This document shows, one piece after another, positions 5,498-9,386 of a stretch of 9,386 nt of DNA (position 1 is the first letter of the stretch; each line of letters starts with the position of its first letter). Origin of the DNA: Pseudomonas sp. (GTDB taxonomy: Bacteria; Pseudomonadota; Gammaproteobacteria; Pseudomonadales; Pseudomonadaceae); assembly GCA_003523465.1 (NCBI GenBank), contig DQAA01000412.1:3075-12460 (forward strand). Reading direction: 5' to 3'. Under the pieces are notes generated by a model. That model did not search any database and had not been told where the DNA came from. It worked only from the letters and a program-made list of their open reading frames with translations. A program made the position numbers and the translations under genes.

Positions 5498-6058
5498 ATG
5501 ATCCGCAAGAACCCGACCGGCGACCTGCCGGTGATTGCCGAATCCGCCTACATCGACCACACCGCGATCATCTGCGGGAAGGTGGTGATTGGCGAAAATG
5601 TGTTCGTCGGCCCCTATGCCGTGATCCGCGCCGATGAAGTGGACGACAGCGGTTCGATGCAGCCGATCACCATTGGCTGCAACTCGAACATCCAGGATGG
5701 CGTGGTGATCCATTCCAAGTCAGGCGCTGCAGTGACCATCGGCGAATTCAGCTCCATCGCCCATCGCTCCATCGTGCATGGTCCCTGCGTAGTGGGCGAC
5801 CGGGTGTTCATCGGCTTCAACAGCGTGCTGTTCAACTGCGTGGTCGGCAACGGCAGCGTGGTGCGGCACAACTCGGTGGTGGATGGCCGCGACCTGCCGG
5901 AAAACTTCTACGTCCCTTCCACCACCCGCATTGGCCCGCTCACCGACCTCGCCCAGTTCCCGCCGGTCAGCATCAGCGCTTCGGAGTTTTCCGAAGACGT
6001 AGCCCACACCAACATCGATCTGGTGAAGGGCTACAAGGCGCTGCAAAACGAGTTCTAG
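5498..6058 (+). CDS. Gamma-class carbonic anhydrase-like protein (left-handed beta helix)
   Basis: Protein of 186 residues in the gamma-carbonic anhydrase family (trimeric left-handed beta helix, CO2/bicarbonate interconversion). Hexapeptide turns such as VVIGEN, ITIGCN, VTIGEF and CVVGDRVFIG run through about residues 20-125, with a C-terminal helix from about 160. The three expected metal-binding histidines are present at H72, H89 and H94, with R44, D46, Q66 and D67 at the positions that match active-site residues of the archaeal enzyme Cam. Some gamma enzymes work with iron or cobalt, so a role replacing zinc carbonic anhydrases under zinc limitation fits the context; activity is inferred. 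GGAGA at 5486-5490 supports the ATG. It follows folE2 by 18 bp and is probably under the same operator. Its stop overlaps the stop of the convergent DUF3617 gene in a CTAG palindrome. Confidence 0.9.
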   Translation: MIRKNPTGDLPVIAESAYIDHTAIICGKVVIGENVFVGPYAVIRADEVDDSGSMQPITIGCNSNIQDGVVIHSKSGAAVTIGEFSSIAHRSIVHGPCVVGDRVFIGFNSVLFNCVVGNGSVVRHNSVVDGRDLPENFYVPSTTRIGPLTDLAQFPPVSISASEFSEDVAHTNIDLVKGYKALQNEF

Positions 6059-6582
6059 CTGCGCGGCTTGACCGTTCCACAATCAGCACCGAGCCAAACT
6101 GCCCGGGTGTTCATGCTGCCTTGCTGCTGAACCCCCGAGGCATTGAAGGTGCCCTGCACCTTGGTAAGGAATTCCCGATCACTGAGGAACTGCGCCTGGC
6201 CAGTGCCCTGGGCCTTGGGACAGCTGAACTCGAAATTCCAGGTCTTGCCGTTGCGATCGGTGATGCGCTGGGTGCAGCCCGACTGTGGGTCCTGCAGCGG
6301 GATGTCATCGGTCTTCACCTGCTCCGGAGTCAGGCATGAACGCACGCCCTTGCCGGCGACACTGATGCCCTGCTTGGCGAGCACGCCTTCCATCATCGCG
6401 CGCTGCTCGGGCGGCAGGTTCTTGAGCTGGCCGAGCATGAACTCCATGTCCGGCAGCGGTTTGCCATCGACCTGCATATTGCTGGTGGTCAGTTCCCACA
6501 AGCCGGGTTGCAGCATCTGCGCCTGGACCAGCGGACTCGACAGGCCAACCAGCAGCGCCAGCGCCGACACACGAATATTCAT
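6055..6582 (-). CDS. DUF3617 family exported protein
   Basis: Protein of 175 residues with a clear signal peptide: [17 protein letters not shown], cleavage likely after A21. The mature N-terminus carries the family mark [20 protein letters not shown] (25-44). Four cysteines (C83, C103, C121, C168) could form two disulfides in the periplasm. The central part is rich in Met and Gln ([22 protein letters not shown]). No enzyme motif is visible and the family has no assigned function that I know. ATG at 6582 follows a strong AGGAG at 6590-6594, seven bases away. The gene diverges from cls over 129 bp and meets the carbonic anhydrase gene tail to tail. It shows no sign of Zur control. Confidence 0.85.
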   Translation of the reverse strand: MNIRVSALALLVGLSSPLVQAQMLQPGLWELTTSNMQVDGKPLPDMEFMLGQLKNLPPEQRAMMEGVLAKQGISVAGKGVRSCLTPEQVKTDDIPLQDPQSGCTQRITDRNGKTWNFEFSCPKAQGTGQAQFLSDREFLTKVQGTFNASGVQQQGSMNTRAVWLGADCGTVKPRS

Positions 6583-6711
6583 CTAGTGACTCCTGAAAGT
6601 TCCGGCCCAATGCCGGACGTGGGATTAGACGTCAAAAACCCCATCGGGTTGCAAGACCCGCACGGAACATGCTCTGTTAGTGAACTGTTCGGCGGACGGC
6701 ACAGGACGTGT
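6583..6711. promoter_or_regulatory. DUF3617/cls divergent region with hairpin-forming repeats
   Basis: This 129-bp gap holds both promoters. A perfect stem TCCGGC-ccaat-GCCGGA lies at 6601-6617. Further on, AACCC-catc-GGGTT (6637-6650) and CGGGT-tgcaag-ACCCG (6645-6660) share the GGGT segment, so in the cls leader only one of the two can form. AGGA at 6703-6706 is the cls ribosome site. No convincing -35/-10 pair was found for either gene. Confidence 0.35.
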
Positions 6712-8151
6712 ATGGATTACCACAGCCCCCAGTTCTTCGCGTACCTGATAGGTGCAACCCACTTCATCGGTGCGGTCGCCGCCCTGCATGCGGTGTTCAC
6801 CGTGCGCACCGCCCAAGGCTCGATCGCCTGGGCCCTGTCGCTGCTGTTCATTCCCTACCTGACCCTGATCCCCTATCTGGTTTTCGGCAGCCGCACCTTC
6901 GACGCTTATATCCAGGCCCGCCGCCAGGCCAACCAGGAAATGCACGTGGCCATGGCCGACCTGAACTGGCGCCCCTGGGTCGAAGAAGCCCTGGCCGCCA
7001 GCAACTCCCCCGCCTATGCCGGACTTCGTGCCCTGCCCAAGCTCGGGCGCATGCCCTGCCTGGCGAACAACCGGGTACGCCTGCTGGTCGATGGCACCGC
7101 CACCTTCGAGGCCATCTTCCAGGCCATCGAGCAGGCCCGCGATACCGTCCTGGTGCAGTTCTTCATCATTCATGACGATGAACTCGGCCGCCGGCTTCAC
7201 GCCCTGCTGCTGAAAAAGGCCGCCGCCGGGGTGAAGGTCTATGTGCTCTACGACGGCGTCGGCAGCCACGCCCTGCCCGCCCGCTACAGCCAGAGCCTGC
7301 GCGAAGGTGGCGTGGAGATCCGCGCCTTTGCCACCAAGCGCGGCTGGTTCAACCGCTTCCAGGTCAACTTCCGCAACCACCGCAAGATCGTCGTGGTGGA
7401 CGGCGTTCAAGGTTTTCTCGGCGGGCACAACGTCGGCGACGAATACCTTGGGAGCAAGCCGCCGCTGTCCCCCTGGCGCGATACCCATGTGCAGGTGACA
7501 GGGCCGGTGCTGGCCTGTCTCCAGGAGTCCTTCGCCGAGGATTGGTACTGGGCCGCACGGAAATTGCCACCGTTGATTCTTCCGGAAACCTACCCCGACA
7601 ACGGCGTGCTCTGTCAGGTCCTCGCCAGCGGTCCGGCGGACCCGCAGGAAACCTGCTCGCTGTTCTTCGTCGATGCCATCCAGGCGGCCCAGCACAGGGT
7701 GTGGATAACCAGCCCGTACTTCATCCCGGATGAAGCGGTATTCGCCTCGTTGCGCCTGGCGGTGATGCGCGGTGTGGATGTACGCATCCTGATTCCATCA
7801 CGCCCCGACCACCGCATCGTCTACGCCGCCTCCAGCCTGTTCGCCTTCGAAGCGGTCCGCGCCGGGGTGCGGATGTTCCGCTACCAGCCAGGTTTCCTGC
7901 ACCAGAAGGTCATGCTGGTGGACGATGATGTCGCCGCCATTGGCAGTGCCAACCTCGACAACCGCTCGTTCCGTCTCAACTTCGAAATCACCCTGGTGAC
8001 CATCGACCCCGGCTTCGCCGCCACGGTGGAGGCGATGCTGAGCAAGGACTTCGAACAGTCCCGGGAGATCACCCCGGAGGACAGTCGCGACACCCACCGC
8101 CTGCAACAACTCGGGATGCGTATCGCGCGATTGATTTCACCGATTCTCTGA
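6712..8151 (+). CDS. cls: Cardiolipin synthase (ClsA-type, phospholipase D superfamily)
   Basis: Inner-membrane enzyme that makes cardiolipin by transphosphatidylation of phosphatidylglycerol. The 479 residues match the usual ClsA length. Two N-terminal membrane helices (about 10-30 and 37-58) contain the family's [15 protein letters not shown]. Both catalytic HKD motifs are intact: H223-K225-D230 in [10 protein letters not shown], followed by [13 protein letters not shown], and H397-K399-D404 in [10 protein letters not shown], followed by [15 protein letters not shown] (411-425). [10 protein letters not shown] at 332-341 is also typical. ATG at 6712 is chosen because it starts directly before the first membrane helix and has AGGA five bases upstream; the reading frame is open further upstream into the DUF3617 gene, which is non-coding on this strand. 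The TGA stop abuts the convergent cfa stop with no gap. A perfect DnaA box lies within it at 7700. Confidence 0.95.
   Translation: MDYHSPQFFAYLIGATHFIGAVAALHAVFTVRTAQGSIAWALSLLFIPYLTLIPYLVFGSRTFDAYIQARRQANQEMHVAMADLNWRPWVEEALAASNSPAYAGLRALPKLGRMPCLANNRVRLLVDGTATFEAIFQAIEQARDTVLVQFFIIHDDELGRRLHALLLKKAAAGVKVYVLYDGVGSHALPARYSQSLREGGVEIRAFATKRGWFNRFQVNFRNHRKIVVVDGVQGFLGGHNVGDEYLGSKPPLSPWRDTHVQVTGPVLACLQESFAEDWYWAARKLPPLILPETYPDNGVLCQVLASGPADPQETCSLFFVDAIQAAQHRVWITSPYFIPDEAVFASLRLAVMRGVDVRILIPSRPDHRIVYAASSLFAFEAVRAGVRMFRYQPGFLHQKVMLVDDDVAAIGSANLDNRSFRLNFEITLVTIDPGFAATVEAMLSKDFEQSREITPEDSRDTHRLQQLGMRIARLISPIL
7700..7708 (-). promoter_or_regulatory. Isolated perfect DnaA box in cls
   Basis: Exact TTATCCACA on the minus strand, within codons for the HRVWITSP stretch of cardiolipin synthase. 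It is the sixth perfect copy in the window. Confidence 0.3.
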
Positions 8152-9333
8152 TCAGCGATAGAGATCTTCGCGGGTCAGCGGCAAGTCGTGGCTGCCATCG
8201 GCCTTCGGTTTGACGGCAAGGATCTGGTGCAGGTTGATCCAGCCGCGGGAGAACGCGTAGGAACAGCCGGCCAGGTACAGGCGCCAGATGCGCAGGGCCT
8301 TTTCCGGGACCATGGTGGCGGCCTTGTCGAGATTGGCTTCGAGGTTGTCGCTCCAGAACTTCAAGGTCCGCGCGTAGTGCAGGCGCAGGCTTTCCACGTC
8401 GACCACTTCCAGCCCCGCCTCGCTGAGGAAGCCGCTGATCATCGACATATGCGGCAGCTCGCCGTGGGGAAAGACATAACGCTCGATGAAGTTGCCGGCG
8501 CCGCGCCCCACCGGACGGCCATCGGTGTGCCTGGCGGTGATGCCGTGGTTCATCACCAGCCCACCCTCGCGCACCGCGCCAAACAGACGCTGGCTGTACA
8601 ACTCCAGGTTGGCGTGGCCGACGTGCTCGAACATGCCGACGCTCACCACCTTGTCGAAACGACCGTCCTGGGGAAGATCGCGGTAATCGAGGATCTGCAG
8701 GTCGACCTGTTTCTTCAGGCCCTCGGCCGCCACCCGCTCGCGGCCCAGCTTGAGCTGCTCCTTGCTAAGGGTGATGCCGAACACCTTGGCCCCGTATTCC
8801 CGCGCGGCGAACCGCGCCAGCCCGCCCCAGCCGCAACCGACATCCAGCAGATAGTCGCCCCGCTGCAAGCGCAACTTGCGGCACAGGTGATCGAACTTGT
8901 TCTGCTGGGCCTGTTCGAGGCTGTCGCCGGGGGTCTTGAAGTAGGCGCAGGAGTAGGCCATGTCCGGGTCCAGCCACAGCTGGTAGAAGGCATTGGACAG
9001 GTCGTAGTGGTAGGAAATGGCCGACGCGTCAGTGGCCTTGTCATGCTTGCTGCGCACCGGCAGCACGTCCTCCTCGTCCTTGAGCAGCGCTTCGCTGAGT
9101 TCATCGCACAGGCGGATGACCTCGCTCATGGTCCCTTCCAGTTCCAGCTTGCCTTCCACAAAGGCCGCGCCCAGTTCGTCCAGGCCTGGATGCGTCAGCT
9201 GGGTGATGAGGCTCGGGTCCTTGAGCATGATGGTGACCTGGGGTTGCGGGCCCAGATCGAACTCATGTCCGTCCCACAGGCGCAGACGGAGCGGAAGACG
9301 CAGGCTTTGCAGAACCGAGAGTTGCGCAAGCAT
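8152..9333 (-). CDS. cfa: Cyclopropane-fatty-acyl-phospholipid synthase (SAM-dependent)
   Basis: Transfers a methylene group from S-adenosylmethionine to the double bond of unsaturated acyl chains in membrane phospholipids. Of 393 residues, the first ~100 form the N-terminal lipid-interacting domain, then SYHYDLSNAFYQLWLD (107-122) and the SAM-binding LLDVGCGWGG (162-171). Residues matching the bicarbonate-binding active site of E. coli Cfa are all present: C129 in AYSCAYF, E236 in GMFEHVGH, H263 and I265 in NHGI, Y320 in LHYARTL. ATG at 9333 is chosen because a strong GAGGAGG at 9342-9348 lies eight bases upstream; the frame stays open to 9369 but would run through that site. Many Pseudomonas carry two cfa-type genes, so this may be the paralogue rather than the main stationary-phase enzyme. 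It faces cls, and both act on membrane phospholipid. Confidence 0.93.
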   Translation of the reverse strand: MLAQLSVLQSLRLPLRLRLWDGHEFDLGPQPQVTIMLKDPSLITQLTHPGLDELGAAFVEGKLELEGTMSEVIRLCDELSEALLKDEEDVLPVRSKHDKATDASAISYHYDLSNAFYQLWLDPDMAYSCAYFKTPGDSLEQAQQNKFDHLCRKLRLQRGDYLLDVGCGWGGLARFAAREYGAKVFGITLSKEQLKLGRERVAAEGLKKQVDLQILDYRDLPQDGRFDKVVSVGMFEHVGHANLELYSQRLFGAVREGGLVMNHGITARHTDGRPVGRGAGNFIERYVFPHGELPHMSMISGFLSEAGLEVVDVESLRLHYARTLKFWSDNLEANLDKAATMVPEKALRIWRLYLAGCSYAFSRGWINLHQILAVKPKADGSHDLPLTREDLYR

Positions 9334-9386
9334 GAAGTGAGCCTCCTCATATATAACGTGGGACGTCACGGAAACAGGGTAGTTCA
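9334..9386 (-). promoter_or_regulatory. cfa upstream region (partial)
   Basis: Only 53 bp of the cfa leader are in view. A TTATAT element at 9356-9351 resembles a -10, but a start from it would fall within the Shine-Dalgarno at 9348-9342, so it is probably not the promoter. A short inverted repeat CGTG-ggacgt-CACG (9357-9370) lies just upstream. The real promoter is probably outside the window. Confidence 0.25.

Noticed and set aside
6508..6711. N-terminal extension of cardiolipin synthase upstream of 6712
   Set aside because: The extra 68 residues lie over the DUF3617 gene start and intergenic DNA, lack membrane-protein character, and the ATG at 6712 has a ribosome site and the family N-terminus.
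6625..7695. 356-residue open frame on the minus strand opposite cls
   Set aside because: Antisense of a well-supported cardiolipin synthase; no family features and no ribosome site.
9334..9369. 12-residue N-terminal extension of Cfa
   Set aside because: It would be translated through the strong GAGGAGG ribosome site that serves the ATG at 9333.

Overview
The window reads as a GC-rich gammaproteobacterial chromosome, almost certainly Pseudomonas. The proteins (PdxY, a DUF3301 protein, ZigA-like and CobW-like COG0523 GTPases, DUF1826, FolE2, a gamma-class carbonic anhydrase, a DUF3617 protein, cardiolipin synthase and a cyclopropane-fatty-acid synthase) match Pseudomonas families. Several have P. 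aeruginosa counterparts near the high-numbered end of the PAO1 gene numbering, close to oriC. This assignment comes from recalled protein families, not from a database search.

Layout. (1) 1-646, minus strand: 5' part of pdxY, cut by the window edge. (2) 763-1155, plus strand: small membrane-anchored DUF3301 protein, divergent from pdxY. (3) 1149-4017, minus strand: a compact three-gene operon, zigA -> DUF1826 -> cobW-like, read right to left. (4) 4018-4135: divergent control region with a near-consensus Zur operator at 4071-4085. (5) 4136-4516, plus strand: small exported protein of unknown function. (6) 4546-4560: a second Zur-like operator just upstream of folE2 (4592-5479), which is followed 18 nt later by a gamma-carbonic anhydrase gene (5498-6058). 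(7) 6055-6582, minus strand: exported DUF3617 protein. (8) 6712-8151, plus strand: cardiolipin synthase. (9) 8152-9333, minus strand: cfa-type methyltransferase.

How the genes fit together. The centre (about 1149-6058) looks like a zinc-starvation island. Two COG0523 metallochaperone GTPases, a putative metal-binding DUF1826 protein, the zinc-independent GTP cyclohydrolase FolE2 and a gamma-carbonic anhydrase lie around two Zur-like operators that share an 11-mer overlapping a TATAAT -10 element. In P. aeruginosa the comparable locus also holds dksA2, an amidase and pyrQ; they are absent here, and a small secreted cysteine-containing protein sits between the two operators. The right side is a pair of convergent membrane-lipid enzymes.

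Most notable signals. First, the cobW-like gene contains a dense cluster of DnaA-box sequences: three perfect TTATCCACA and three one-mismatch copies in about 330 bp, with three more perfect copies elsewhere in the window. Second, the unrecognised exported protein is embedded in the putative Zur regulon. Third, DUF1826 carries an HxD...H...R pattern like that of Fe(II)/2-oxoglutarate oxygenases. Fourth, all three convergent gene pairs meet with overlapping or abutting stop codons and no room for terminators. I see no tRNA, rRNA, CRISPR array or insertion sequence, and no gene-free stretch exceeds about 130 bp.
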